64,000 nt of DNA from positions 124,001 to 188,000 of the forward strand of contig CAZQWM010000001.1 of the NCBI GenBank assembly GCA_964597035.1, given 5' to 3'. Below the pieces are notes generated by a model. The model saw only the letters and a list, made by a program, of their open reading frames with translations. It was not told where the DNA came from and made no database searches. This document shows positions 40,575-49,356 of the stretch, one piece after another. A program made the translations under genes and the position numbers. This DNA comes from Fen-1362 sp964597035. Its GTDB lineage: Bacteria; Planctomycetota; Phycisphaerae; Sedimentisphaerales; Anaerobacaceae. Position 1 is the stretch's first letter. Every line of letters starts with the position of its first letter.

Positions 40575-41493
40575 TGTTCAGAATCTTTTTTGAGCGATTG
40601 AGGATTGACTCAGCAGTTTCTTCGGGAGCCAAGTTGAGCCAGTGAACCCTTTTGAAAGTCTTGAACCAAGTTCGCTGTTGCTTGGCGAGCTTGCGTGTGT
40701 TTTTCTTGATAAGCTCGGTTGCTTCTTCAAGCGACGTCCTGCCTTTCAGGTGGTCGATGATTTCAGCATAGCCGATGGCACAGCGTGCCTGGTCGCTCAG
40801 GGGTTTTTCTTCGGCAAGAAGTCTTTTGACCTCATCGACCAGTCCGGCGTCGAGCATCTTTTTGACTCTCGCGTTAATACGTTTGTTTTCTTCGGTTTTT
40901 TCTCCTCGTAAACCCACGATCGTCCAGTCGTGTGCATCATCGATACTCCATTGCTGCTGAAATCGGGATATGGGCTGGCCAGTGAGTTTATAGACCTCCA
41001 GTGCGCGGATGATGCGTCGAGCATCATTGGAGCTGATTTTATTTGCGGTATCGGGGTCGATTTCCTGCAATTGTTCGTAAAGCGATTTTACTCCTTGTTC
41101 TTGTACCTGCGTTTTCAGTTCAGCCCGGATTTGTTCATCGGCACCGGGACCTTCGAAAAGGCCGTAAAGCAGCGCCTTGATATAGAGTGCAGTGCCGCCA
41201 ACGGCGACAACAGGTTTGTTGCGGTTTTGAATGTCTTTTAAGATGGCGTTGGCAAGTTCAAGAAAGCGTGCGACGCTAAAAGTTTCGCTCGGCTCAACGA
41301 CATCGATAAGGTGATAAGGGATAAGGCCTCGGACTTCTTTGGGGGGCTTGGCTGTGCCGATATCCATTCGGCGATAGACTTTCATAGAGTCGATGGAGAT
41401 GATTTCAGCGTCGATGGATTTTGCCAGCTCGAATGCAAGCCGGCCTTTGCCGGATGCTGTGACACCAAGAATGAGGATACGTGTGTTATTCAT
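40564..41493 (-). CDS. miaA: tRNA dimethylallyltransferase MiaA
   Basis: 309 residues from the ATG at 41493, with AAAGGA five bases upstream; the longer open frame upstream is not supported. It adds dimethylallyl to A37 of tRNAs reading UNN codons. ISIDSMKVYRRMDIGTAKP, YHLIDVVEPSETFSVARF, VAVGGTALYIKALLYGLFEGP and SSNDARRIIRALEVYKLTG are classic. The P-loop reads GVTASGKG instead of GPTASGK(S/T): the Ser/Thr that ligands Mg in Walker A is Gly, an unusual change. An operon with menA is indicated by the overlap. Confidence 0.93.
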   Translation of the reverse strand: MNNTRILILGVTASGKGRLAFELAKSIDAEIISIDSMKVYRRMDIGTAKPPKEVRGLIPYHLIDVVEPSETFSVARFLELANAILKDIQNRNKPVVAVGGTALYIKALLYGLFEGPGADEQIRAELKTQVQEQGVKSLYEQLQEIDPDTANKISSNDARRIIRALEVYKLTGQPISRFQQQWSIDDAHDWTIVGLRGEKTEENKRINARVKKMLDAGLVDEVKRLLAEEKPLSDQARCAIGYAEIIDHLKGRTSLEEATELIKKNTRKLAKQQRTWFKTFKRVHWLNLAPEETAESILNRSKKILNNES

Positions 41494-41572
41494 AATTTCC
41501 TTTAGCCGTTTTGGAAGTGTTGTATAATACCGCCTGTAACCGCAAGATGCAATTTTAGCGGGGCAGTTAATT

Positions 41573-42478
41573 ATGATGTTAAACAGCGATTCAGATGGGA
41601 GGTTTTCTGTCGAGCTTGAGAACAAGGTCGGACTTGTCAATAAGGTGCTTGGGCGGATTTTATCGCAGCCCGGCTGGATTGCGTGCGAACTTGGCGAGCC
41701 GTTGCATTACGTGCTCGAGGGCCCCGGCAAGCGGATTCGCGGGGCGGTGGTTTTGTGGTGCTGTGAGCTTGTCGGTGCCGGTGTTAACCACAATGCCGAG
41801 GTAGCTGCGGCGGCGATAGAGATGGTACACGCCTATTCGCTTGTCCACGATGATTTGCCTTCGATGGATGACGACGAAATACGACGGGGCAGGGCAACGT
41901 GTCACAAGAAATTCGACGAGGCAACAGCGATATTGGCTGGCGATGCCTTGTTGACGCTGGCGTTTGAGCTGTTGGCAAAGGAGATAAGTGAGCCAGAGAT
42001 GGCCGTTTGGCTGATTGCCGAGCTTGCCCAGGCAGCCGGTCCTGCCGGTATGGTGGCAGGACAAATGGCTGATTTGAAAGCCGTCAATGGACAAGCAGAC
42101 GAGGAGATGCTCAGTCGGATTCACACAAACAAGACGGCCAAGATGTTCGCTTCTGCTGCGGTGGTGGGAGGAATCTGCGGCGGGGCGAATGAAGAGCAAT
42201 TGGAGTGCCTGCGAGGGTATGGCTTTAAGATAGGTCTCGGTTTCCAGATAGCGGATGACATACTCGATGTATCTGCGACCAGCGACCAGTTGGGCAAGAC
42301 CAGCGGCAAGGACATCAGGCAGGGCAAAGTAACTTATCCTGCTGTGGTGGGATTGGAAGGGTCGAAAGAGCTGGCTGCAAGATTTGCCGACGAAGCTGTT
42401 GCGGCCCTAAAACCATTCGGCGCAAGGGCCGACATTCTTCGCCGGCTTGCCAGTGCACTTTTAACAAGGACCAGATAA
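41573..42478 (+). CDS. ispA: Polyprenyl diphosphate synthase (farnesyl/geranylgeranyl type)
   Basis: 301 residues. First Asp-rich motif LVHDDLPSMDDDEIRRGRATCH, second GFQIADDILDVS, plus GKRIRGAVVLW and GDALLTLAFELL. It condenses isopentenyl diphosphate with dimethylallyl or longer allylic diphosphates to make C15-C20 chains for quinones and carriers. The chain length cannot be decided with certainty; the pre-FARM residues (YSLVHD) fit farnesyl or geranylgeranyl synthases. Divergent from miaA with 79 bases between. Confidence 0.92.
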   Translation: MMLNSDSDGRFSVELENKVGLVNKVLGRILSQPGWIACELGEPLHYVLEGPGKRIRGAVVLWCCELVGAGVNHNAEVAAAAIEMVHAYSLVHDDLPSMDDDEIRRGRATCHKKFDEATAILAGDALLTLAFELLAKEISEPEMAVWLIAELAQAAGPAGMVAGQMADLKAVNGQADEEMLSRIHTNKTAKMFASAAVVGGICGGANEEQLECLRGYGFKIGLGFQIADDILDVSATSDQLGKTSGKDIRQGKVTYPAVVGLEGSKELAARFADEAVAALKPFGARADILRRLASALLTRTR

Positions 42479-42982
42479 TCCTGCCGGATAATTCTTTCTA
42501 TAATAATTAGCCCTACACTTAGCTCTGGCAGCGTTTTGCTTGCTGTGCAGGCCGGGAAACGGCTGTAGCAATACTGATAATGGGGGTTTTGGTCTCGCAC
42601 CAATTTTGCCTTGGAAGGGTGCGACATGGTATCCATCTGCCGGAAGTGCTCGGCAAAGCGCAACTGAGACAATCGGCTGCGTTGCGAAAGTATTGAGGGA
42701 TTTGCCTAATCAAAAAATGTCCGGCCGGCCGATGATATTAGCAAGTCTGTGGGGGATAGACTGTGGAAGTGTTGTTTTCTCCTATAGGGCTGGTTGCGCA
42801 AGTCTATGACCTCCCGCCGGCGGCGGTTTTGGTGTGGGGGGAAATTCATTTCTTATCTGAAAGGGAGTCACAAGTTTGGGGGGACTTTTTTGACCTTTGT
42901 CATTTGGCTTACAGGGTTCGCCCCCCGCCTCGCCCCCCTTAAGTGAGACATGATATAAAAAAGTTAGTTTTGCGAACCAACG

Positions 42983-43012
42983 GGCCATAGGCGAAGTGCT
43001 TATGGCCTTTTT
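42983..43012 (+). terminator. Rho-independent terminator at the end of a 580-base gene-free gap
   Basis: GGCCATAGGC (42983-42992), loop GAAGT, GCTTATGGCC (42998-43007, one G-U), then TTTTT. It terminates on the plus strand, over 500 bases after ispA, so it either ends a long ispA 3' UTR or an unseen plus-strand RNA in 42479-42982. That stretch holds a small hairpin GGCCG-GGAAA-CGGCT (42550-42564) and GGGGGG/CCCCCC blocks but no convincing ORF. Confidence 0.75.
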
Positions 43013-43057
43013 ATTGCCATTGCTGGGAATTGCGTAGGATTGCCGGCGCGCCGGAGT

Positions 43058-44776
43058 TCAATTTTGTGGGTGGTAGTCGTGCCAGCCGGCAGGTGCGGGG
43101 ACGTATTTGCCACTGAGCCAGATGTCGCCCGGCAGGATTCCCGAGAGCAATCTGGTGTCAAGATAGTATTGCTTGACGTAACCGTCGCTTCCAACCAGGC
43201 CGACAACGCCCCTGATTCCCTCTGATATCGACCCGCGGACTATGAGCCAGTCCTGGCTGCCATTGTAATTTCTTCTATCGCCGTAGGAGCCCCTTTGAAC
43301 GTTTTCAGCGCCGAATCCGCCCCCGCCAACGGTCATAGCTGCTTCGATGACCATTGTATCCGGCAAGTAGCGGTCGTTGTCGGCGTCGTAAGAGTGTTTC
43401 TTGTTTCCGATTGGCTGATAGGTGTGGCCTGGTATGGGTTCATCATAAGGCGAACCGGGATAATAGTTACGATAGCCGGTATTATAGTTTCCCGTACCGC
43501 TTGCTATACCGGGGTCGACGACTTTGATGACTCCTTTTGCGATGAGGCCGAGGACGTTAGTATTATTGACGTCCGGCATTCCTTCGGGGGTGTGCGGGCC
43601 GTCGACTACGATTGAGTCTGCTATCCATATATTGCCGGTTGAGACAACAGTTATCTTGTCTTTTACTACCATATTCTGGTAGGCGTCGCTTCCGATTACG
43701 ACATCGCCGTCGATGAAGATTTGTCCGCCGGGGGCGCTCTGAATGCCGCCGAATTGCTGTGTGACGTAGGTATCTTCGATGGCTATGACACTGGAGATTT
43801 CGGTGTTGGGCTTATAGTGATAGGCATAAGTGTCGTATGTTTGGAATCTGTTTCCGCCGCTGCCCCATTCGATTTTGTAGTCCCAGGTTTTATCGTCAGC
43901 ACGACTGTATCCTCTGACGGTGCAATTGTTGGTCAGACGGACTTTGCCGACACCGCCATCGACGAAGAATTCAAGTTGAACAGCACTTCTTGGGTTCGTG
44001 ACGGAGGCAGTGCCGTTAGGAGTAAACCTGTATGATAGGGCGGTGCTGTTGTAAAAGCGGTCGATTTTGCTCTGGATGGCGGCTTCATCAGTGATGCGGA
44101 CGTCGGGCTGGTTGAAATTTATGCCGTCTTGAAAAAGTGACATAACACCGGAATATTTATCGCTGCCTCCTGAGGTGAATCTGGATTCGCCCATATTGGC
44201 CGGCTGGAGGAAGCTGGGGGTTCCGATGATATAGATGTCGCGTTCGTCGGGAGAATCGCGAAGGTTGTTGATGTGAAGTGGTATGTCGATTATCTCGCCA
44301 TCGGCGAAGTTGACCGGATAAGTGGAGGTCGTCCCGTAAGGGACCCGGCAGACTCCCATAGCCCAGCCGGTTACTTCCTGCATTACGGAGACATCGACGA
44401 CTTTAGTGAACGAGGGCCTTCCGCTTATTCCTGTGGCGAAGACTTTGAATACGGCTCTGGAGCCGATGAAGTCGAGAAAGCTGACCTCATAGCTGCATCT
44501 GCTTGTGGTAAAGTTTATGGTTCCTGAGCCGCCGCCGTTTTGCAGAGCGCCGAGTATATCGGTCTGCTGGCTCATCCAGAAGATGGCCCGTTCGTAGCCG
44601 GCTTCTGCTGCGAGCATAGCTTCGGTTTCGGCCTTTGTGCGGACGCCCTGCAGGCGGGATGCGTAATTAGTCATCATGGCACCAATGGTGAGAGCTACAA
44701 GTATGGCCATCACCATTATGACCAGCGGCAGGACGAAGCCGCCGGCTCGAAGATTATCATTAGCTTTGTGAATCAT
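43058..44776 (-). CDS. Type IV pilus/pseudopilus-associated PilX-like protein (surface-exposed minor component)
   Basis: 572 residues from MIHKANDNLRAGG; AAGGAG lies eight bases before this ATG at 44776. A single N-terminal hydrophobic helix (GGFVLPLVIMVMAILVALTIGAMM) is preceded by a short basic segment and followed by the helix QGVRTKAETEAMLAAEAGYERAIFWM, the layout of PilX/GspK-like pseudopilins. The rest is a large, Gly/Asn/Tyr-rich beta region. It is the last of three consecutive minus-strand genes with prepilin-type N-termini. No pilus motor or secretin genes are in the window. Confidence 0.72.
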   Translation of the reverse strand: MIHKANDNLRAGGFVLPLVIMVMAILVALTIGAMMTNYASRLQGVRTKAETEAMLAAEAGYERAIFWMSQQTDILGALQNGGGSGTINFTTSRCSYEVSFLDFIGSRAVFKVFATGISGRPSFTKVVDVSVMQEVTGWAMGVCRVPYGTTSTYPVNFADGEIIDIPLHINNLRDSPDERDIYIIGTPSFLQPANMGESRFTSGGSDKYSGVMSLFQDGINFNQPDVRITDEAAIQSKIDRFYNSTALSYRFTPNGTASVTNPRSAVQLEFFVDGGVGKVRLTNNCTVRGYSRADDKTWDYKIEWGSGGNRFQTYDTYAYHYKPNTEISSVIAIEDTYVTQQFGGIQSAPGGQIFIDGDVVIGSDAYQNMVVKDKITVVSTGNIWIADSIVVDGPHTPEGMPDVNNTNVLGLIAKGVIKVVDPGIASGTGNYNTGYRNYYPGSPYDEPIPGHTYQPIGNKKHSYDADNDRYLPDTMVIEAAMTVGGGGFGAENVQRGSYGDRRNYNGSQDWLIVRGSISEGIRGVVGLVGSDGYVKQYYLDTRLLSGILPGDIWLSGKYVPAPAGWHDYHPQN

Positions 44777-44796
44777 CGCGTAGTCTCCTTGACGGA

Positions 44797-45480
44797 CTAA
44801 TGAGGCCATTCGTTTCTCATCAATGTAGCGGCGACAGTTGTCTTTGTGGACTCGTCAGTGGGGTCGTTGACCGTCAGCCGCATTCGAATACAACCTTTTC
44901 CATCGCCGGCCATATTTCGTGTTGTGTGGCTGAATTGGAGGTCGACAACGTCTCTGGCCAGAGTAACGGTAGTTACGTCTGCGCTTGAGATTCTGTGGCC
45001 GAATGCATCGACACCGCTGGGCGGGAAGGGTCCAAAGTCGACCTTTAGTTCATCATCGTCGAGATAGAAAAGCGCGTATGCAGTAGCGGTCCTGGCGGGG
45101 TCCATCAGCGTTTCATCGAGTTCGGTATCCCAGTAGCGAAACTCGACGGCTTGTCCAGTTACAACCTCTTCGGGGTCTGTGGTCGGTGTGACAAGCTCAA
45201 AATCGCTGCCTGCGACTCTGTAGAAGCGGTAGTCGTTTCTGTTGGATTTTCGGCCGATTGCGCCGAGAGAGACCATCGCGTCGAGAGCACCGAGGCGGGC
45301 TTCGGAATAGGCGTCATTATATGTCTGGTTCCAGCTTTGATATCCGCTGTGGACGAGCAGAACGGCGCTTAGCATAACAATAGACGAGATGCCGACAGCG
45401 ACCATCAATTCTATAAGTGTAAGCCCGGCGCAGATGCGTCCCGCATTGAGCATTGTTCGTTTTGAATTTTTCGTTTTCAT
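44797..45480 (-). CDS. Prepilin-like (pseudopilin) protein, PilW/GspJ type
   Basis: 227 residues from ATG 45480 (an upstream in-frame ATG at 45504 is possible). A basic leader MKTKNSKRTMLNAGRICAG precedes the prepilin cleavage and methylation motif G-LTLIELMVAVGISSIVMLSAVLLVHSGYQSW, with Glu at +5. The C-terminal part is predicted beta. It sits between two other pilin-like genes with 4- to 20-base gaps, so cotranscription is certain by position. Confidence 0.8.
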   Translation of the reverse strand: MKTKNSKRTMLNAGRICAGLTLIELMVAVGISSIVMLSAVLLVHSGYQSWNQTYNDAYSEARLGALDAMVSLGAIGRKSNRNDYRFYRVAGSDFELVTPTTDPEEVVTGQAVEFRYWDTELDETLMDPARTATAYALFYLDDDELKVDFGPFPPSGVDAFGHRISSADVTTVTLARDVVDLQFSHTTRNMAGDGKGCIRMRLTVNDPTDESTKTTVAATLMRNEWPH

Positions 45481-45484
45481 TGGT

Positions 45485-45991
45485 TCACTGGTCTCTTCTG
45501 GCATAAGTAGTCAACACGACGGTCGGGTCGTCGACACTGATAGGACCTCTTATGTAGTCCAGTCGCCATCTTATGGTGACCGCCAACTCGAGCAGTGTAA
45601 CACCTGCGACGTCATCGTGGGCGATTTCGCTGCGCTGGAGATTCGCAAAAAAGGTTTGGTTGTCGAGAGATATCAGGGAAGAGCCGAATTCTCCGCTGTC
45701 GGTCGGAATAAAGCCCAGGCCGAGTTCTTCGGAGTCATAGTCGGGGTCGCCGCCTGTGCTTTTCCAGTCTTCGAGGATGAGTTGTCCTATGCGTGTTCCG
45801 GTGGTCTGTGCCTGAGCGGCCCGGCTGTGCTTTACGCTGTAATATTGATAGCACAATGTGCCTAAGGCAACGACAATGGTAATCGCCACCGCAGCCATTA
45901 CTTCAACGATTGTGAAGCCGGCACAGTACAGCCCTGCTTTTGAGATTCGGCCATTGAACAAAATTAGACGCTCTTTTTGCATAAAGACCAT
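45485..45991 (-). CDS. Prepilin-like (pseudopilin) protein, PilV/GspI type
   Basis: 168 residues from ATG 45991 (AAGGA 11 bases upstream; other starts at 46012 and 45982). A leader ending in CAG precedes FTIVEVMAAVAITIVVALGTLC, with the conserved Glu at +5. Small C-terminal domain. It is the first gene of the pilin trio. The 5' region lies against the dxs promoter region of the other strand. Confidence 0.8.
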   Translation of the reverse strand: MVFMQKERLILFNGRISKAGLYCAGFTIVEVMAAVAITIVVALGTLCYQYYSVKHSRAAQAQTTGTRIGQLILEDWKSTGGDPDYDSEELGLGFIPTDSGEFGSSLISLDNQTFFANLQRSEIAHDDVAGVTLLELAVTIRWRLDYIRGPISVDDPTVVLTTYARRDQ

Positions 45992-46070
45992 CGAATCATA
46001 ATTCCTTATCACAGCTCAAAAATAGGGCTGTGCGGTGCGTCGGGGTATCTCCATTTTAAAGTGTGCTAAG

Positions 46071-46091
46071 TTTTTGGATTATGTCCAAAAA
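46071..46091. other. Palindrome between pilin genes and dxs
   Basis: TTTTTGGA (46071-46078) and TCCAAAAA (46084-46091) are a perfect 8-bp inverted repeat with a 5-base spacer, about 80 bases upstream of the first pilin gene. A possible operator; low evidence. Confidence 0.35.
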
Positions 46092-46294
46092 GCCACAAGC
46101 GGATAATCGGCGTTTTTTGCGTATCCTTTAACCACGAGGCGGTTTTGAGCCCGGCCAGCACTGGGCGGGGCCGCACAGTCGTGGACGCCCATGAAGAGCC
46201 CAAAGCCGAGTATCTGGCAGTTGAAACTTATGCGACACAAGCACCGTCCTATAATTTCGCTCGCTTACGACTTAGTGCGAGTGAACTTGAATGT

Positions 46295-46323
46295 TTGCAA
46301 TGGGATAGGTTTATTTGTACAAT
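46295..46323 (+). promoter_or_regulatory. sigma70-like promoter of dxs
   Basis: TTGCAA (46295-46300), 17-base spacer, TACAAT (46318-46323). It places the transcription start near 46330, so the coding start must be downstream, which supports GTG 46356. Confidence 0.7.
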
Positions 46324-46355
46324 GCATAATCTGTGTGTTTTTAGGACGTTGCTGT

Positions 46356-48404
46356 GTGGGAGTGGTAAATTCCAAAAACAAGGGGCATTTATCGGGTGGC
46401 AGTCATAGGCCAGTGACCCTGCACCAGGGCGGTGCAGGGCGAACCAATACTGAGCCGGAGTCATCCCGCCCAGCGCTGGGCCGGGCATCAGCGGCTGAAA
46501 CGAGCGCTGGGTTACTTGAAGGCATAGGCTCTCCGGCGGATTTGAGGGGGCTTTCTGTAGGCCAACTGAAGACCTTGGCCGGTGAGATTCGCCGGTTCAT
46601 TTTAGATACAGTCAGCAACACAGGGGGGCATCTTGCCAGCAACCTCGGTGTTGTGGAGTTGACGCTTGCGCTGCATTATGTATTTGATTTCGGGAGAGAC
46701 AAGCTGTTCTGGGACGTGGGGCACCAGTGCTATGCGCACAAGATAATCACTAGTCGCAGAGAGCAGTTCCGTAGTCTTCGGCGGGTTGGTGGTCTTAGCG
46801 GATTTCCCAATCCGGCCGAAAGTGAATATGACCAGTTTGCCGTCGGGCACGCAGGCACGTCGATAGGCACCGCCATTGGTATGGCGCTTGGTGAGCATCG
46901 ACAGAACAACAGCGAAAAGATTGTGGTGCTAGTCGGCGACGCGAGTATCGTCAACGGCGCCAGTTTTGAGGCGCTGAATAATCTGGGACTGGTCAAGCGA
47001 CAGCTTCTGATTGTGCTAAATGATAACTCGATGGCGATAGACGCGACGCAGGGAGCGGTCGCCAAATATTTCTCGAAGGTTCGGCTAAGCCAGACATACG
47101 AGGATTTGAGAAGGACAACTAATGAGATACTCGAATATATGCCGGTAATCGGCAGGACGGTCGAGGAGGCGATAGAGCGGATAAAGCGAAGCATTCGAAT
47201 GGTACTGCCGGCGAGTCAGTTGTTTGAGAGTTTGCATATTCCGTATTTTGGTCCGGTGGACGGGCATGATATAGGTTCATTGATACAGCTTTTCGGAGCA
47301 TTGAAGGAGCTTAACCACCCGGCGATTCTGCATTGTTACACAAAAAAAGGAATGGGCTTTACCCCGGCGGCAAGCGTGCCGAGCAAGTATCATTCGACGG
47401 GACCTTTCAAGATAAATGGCGATTCGTGTGAGGAAACTGAGGTGGCAGAGCCGGGCAAGCGGCGAAGCTTTACGCAGGTGTTCGGCGATGAGCTGGCAAA
47501 GCTTGCTGGGAAAAACGACAGGATTGTCGCGATAACCAGCGCGATGTGCGACGGCACGGGTCTGATGCAGTTTCGCAGGAATTTCCCGGACAGGTTTTAT
47601 GACGTCGGCATAGCGGAAAGCGTCGCGGTGCAGATAGCGGCAGGGATGGCGAAGAGTGGATTGCGCCCAGTTGTGTGCATATATTCGACATTTTTGCAGA
47701 GGAGTTTCGACCAGATATTTCAGGAGGTGTCTTTGCAGAACCTGCCGGTGGTGTTTTGCATCGACAGGGCCGGTGTGGTTGGGGCGGACGGTCCGACTCA
47801 TCACGGGCTAATGGATATTGGTTATTTGCGGATGATGCCAAATCTGGTGCTTATTGCACCGGCGGATGCGGTGGAGATGAAAGCGGCACTGGAGTTTGCT
47901 ATTGAGGCAGACCGGCCTGTATGTATTAGATATCCGAAGGATTATGTTTCGGCTGAGCAGATTGCACAATCCAGTGCAGAGCCGTTTGTATTGGGTAAGA
48001 GCGTTACAGTAAAACGCGGCGACGGAGCGCGGATAGTAATAGTATGCTACGGCAGCATTCTTTCGGAAGCAGCTCTTGCTGCAGAACAACTGCACATTGA
48101 GGGCATAGAGGTTGAGCTGGTAAACGCGCGATTTGCAGCACCGGTTGACAGACGGATAGTTGAACTGCTGGAGTCGGGAAAGTCGGTGCTTACAGTGGAG
48201 GACCACGCACAAGCGTGTGGATTCGGCTCGGCTGTGCTGGAGACTGCGAGCAATCGCGGCGGCGGATTTGTGGGGGCGTTGCGGGTATTGGGGGTGCCAA
48301 GGCGATTTATCAGGCATGATTTGCGGGCCAGGCAGCTTATGGAAGCGGGAATAAATGCCGAAAGAATTGCAGAGGCGGTCAGGAAGATGATGGGCCGATG
48401 TTGA
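46356..48404 (+). CDS. dxs: 1-deoxy-D-xylulose-5-phosphate synthase
   Basis: 682 residues from GTG 46356 (TTAGGA ten bases upstream); the open frame continues to 46191 but the promoter lies inside that part. Joins pyruvate and glyceraldehyde 3-phosphate in the first MEP step using thiamine diphosphate. Motifs: NTGGHLASNLGVVELTLALH, FWDVGHQCYAHKI, the ThDP site GDASIVNGASFEALNN (GDA replaces the usual GDG), FGPVDGHDIGSL and ADGPTHHGLMDIGYLR. The first 55-60 residues after the start have low complexity and no match. It supplies IPP to IspA and MenA. Confidence 0.93.
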   Translation: MGVVNSKNKGHLSGGSHRPVTLHQGGAGRTNTEPESSRPALGRASAAETSAGLLEGIGSPADLRGLSVGQLKTLAGEIRRFILDTVSNTGGHLASNLGVVELTLALHYVFDFGRDKLFWDVGHQCYAHKIITSRREQFRSLRRVGGLSGFPNPAESEYDQFAVGHAGTSIGTAIGMALGEHRQNNSEKIVVLVGDASIVNGASFEALNNLGLVKRQLLIVLNDNSMAIDATQGAVAKYFSKVRLSQTYEDLRRTTNEILEYMPVIGRTVEEAIERIKRSIRMVLPASQLFESLHIPYFGPVDGHDIGSLIQLFGALKELNHPAILHCYTKKGMGFTPAASVPSKYHSTGPFKINGDSCEETEVAEPGKRRSFTQVFGDELAKLAGKNDRIVAITSAMCDGTGLMQFRRNFPDRFYDVGIAESVAVQIAAGMAKSGLRPVVCIYSTFLQRSFDQIFQEVSLQNLPVVFCIDRAGVVGADGPTHHGLMDIGYLRMMPNLVLIAPADAVEMKAALEFAIEADRPVCIRYPKDYVSAEQIAQSSAEPFVLGKSVTVKRGDGARIVIVCYGSILSEAALAAEQLHIEGIEVELVNARFAAPVDRRIVELLESGKSVLTVEDHAQACGFGSAVLETASNRGGGFVGALRVLGVPRRFIRHDLRARQLMEAGINAERIAEAVRKMMGRC

Positions 48405-48442
48405 GTCGTCAGTTCGCGGTGCGAAATTGAAAGTGCCGAATT

Positions 48443-49312
48443 ATGGGACGGCAAACCCGTAAACAAATACTGAAGCTGGCAATTCTGGGGGACAGTAGGA
48501 AGGGGCATGTCGCCGAGGCGATTGCAGAGTTTTCCGATTTTATAAAGCGCAAGGCCAAGACAATAGTAAGTTGCGATATTGACGAGTGCAGCCCCGAAAT
48601 GCTGGCCGGAGCCGACTATGCAGTGGTCTTTGGCGGAGATGGCAGTATTATCGCCACAGCCAGACATTTGAGCCGGAGTGGTGTTCCTGTTGTCGGGGTC
48701 AATGTCGGCAAGCTGGGCTATCTTGCCGAGTTCAGCGTGGATGAGCTGAAGGAGTTTTTCCCTCGGCTTCAACGAGGCGGAGTGCTGATAGAAAGGCGCA
48801 TGATGCTGCTTTGCCGCGTGCTTCGAAATGGCAGAGAATGTTTTCGTTCGACGGCTGTAAACGATGTTTTCATCACGGCGGGTCCGCCGTTTCGAATGAT
48901 TGAGTTAAGGATGTCGGTGGATGGGCAGCATCTAGGCGGGTGTGTCAGCGACGGTCTTGTCGTATCAACACCTACGGGTTCTACAGCATACAGCTTGTCT
49001 GCGGGGGGGCCGATCCTCTCGCAGCAGATGCAGGCGATGGTGATTACGCCTATTTGCCCGCATTCTTTGAGCTTCAGGCCGATAGTGATAATGGCCGACA
49101 GCATCGTTGAGATTCAGGGTGTGCGCTACAATGAGGGAACGACGGTATCAATAGACGGGCAGGTGTCGCTGGAGCTGGGCACGGATGACGTGGTGCAGGT
49201 GAAGCGTCATCGCCAGGATTTTCTGGTCGTTAACAATTCACTTCGTAACCAGTGGCAGACGCTGGCAGCGAAGCTGGGCTGGGCTGAGAAGCCCAAGTAT
49301 AAAAGTATTTAA
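48443..49312 (+). CDS. nadK: NAD kinase
   Basis: 289 residues. Phosphorylates NAD to NADP. The GGDG motif is in ADYAVVFGGDGSIIATARHL and the second motif GVNVGKLGYLAEF; TPTGSTAYSLSAGGPI and ITPICPHSLSFRPIV form the substrate site. The TGSTAYSLSAGGP run contains G7 in DNA (about 49006). A normal length for the family. It follows dxs by 38 bases in the same transcription direction. Confidence 0.95.
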   Translation: MGRQTRKQILKLAILGDSRKGHVAEAIAEFSDFIKRKAKTIVSCDIDECSPEMLAGADYAVVFGGDGSIIATARHLSRSGVPVVGVNVGKLGYLAEFSVDELKEFFPRLQRGGVLIERRMMLLCRVLRNGRECFRSTAVNDVFITAGPPFRMIELRMSVDGQHLGGCVSDGLVVSTPTGSTAYSLSAGGPILSQQMQAMVITPICPHSLSFRPIVIMADSIVEIQGVRYNEGTTVSIDGQVSLELGTDDVVQVKRHRQDFLVVNNSLRNQWQTLAAKLGWAEKPKYKSI

Positions 49313-49356
49313 CCGGCGAGCCAGTTAATGAACATGTCGGCTTGCCTGGGGTATAA

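Noticed and set aside
42782..42988. Minus-strand 68-codon frame in the ispA-pilin gap
   Set aside because: It contains the poly-C/poly-G blocks, overlaps the terminator and has no start signal; likely non-coding.
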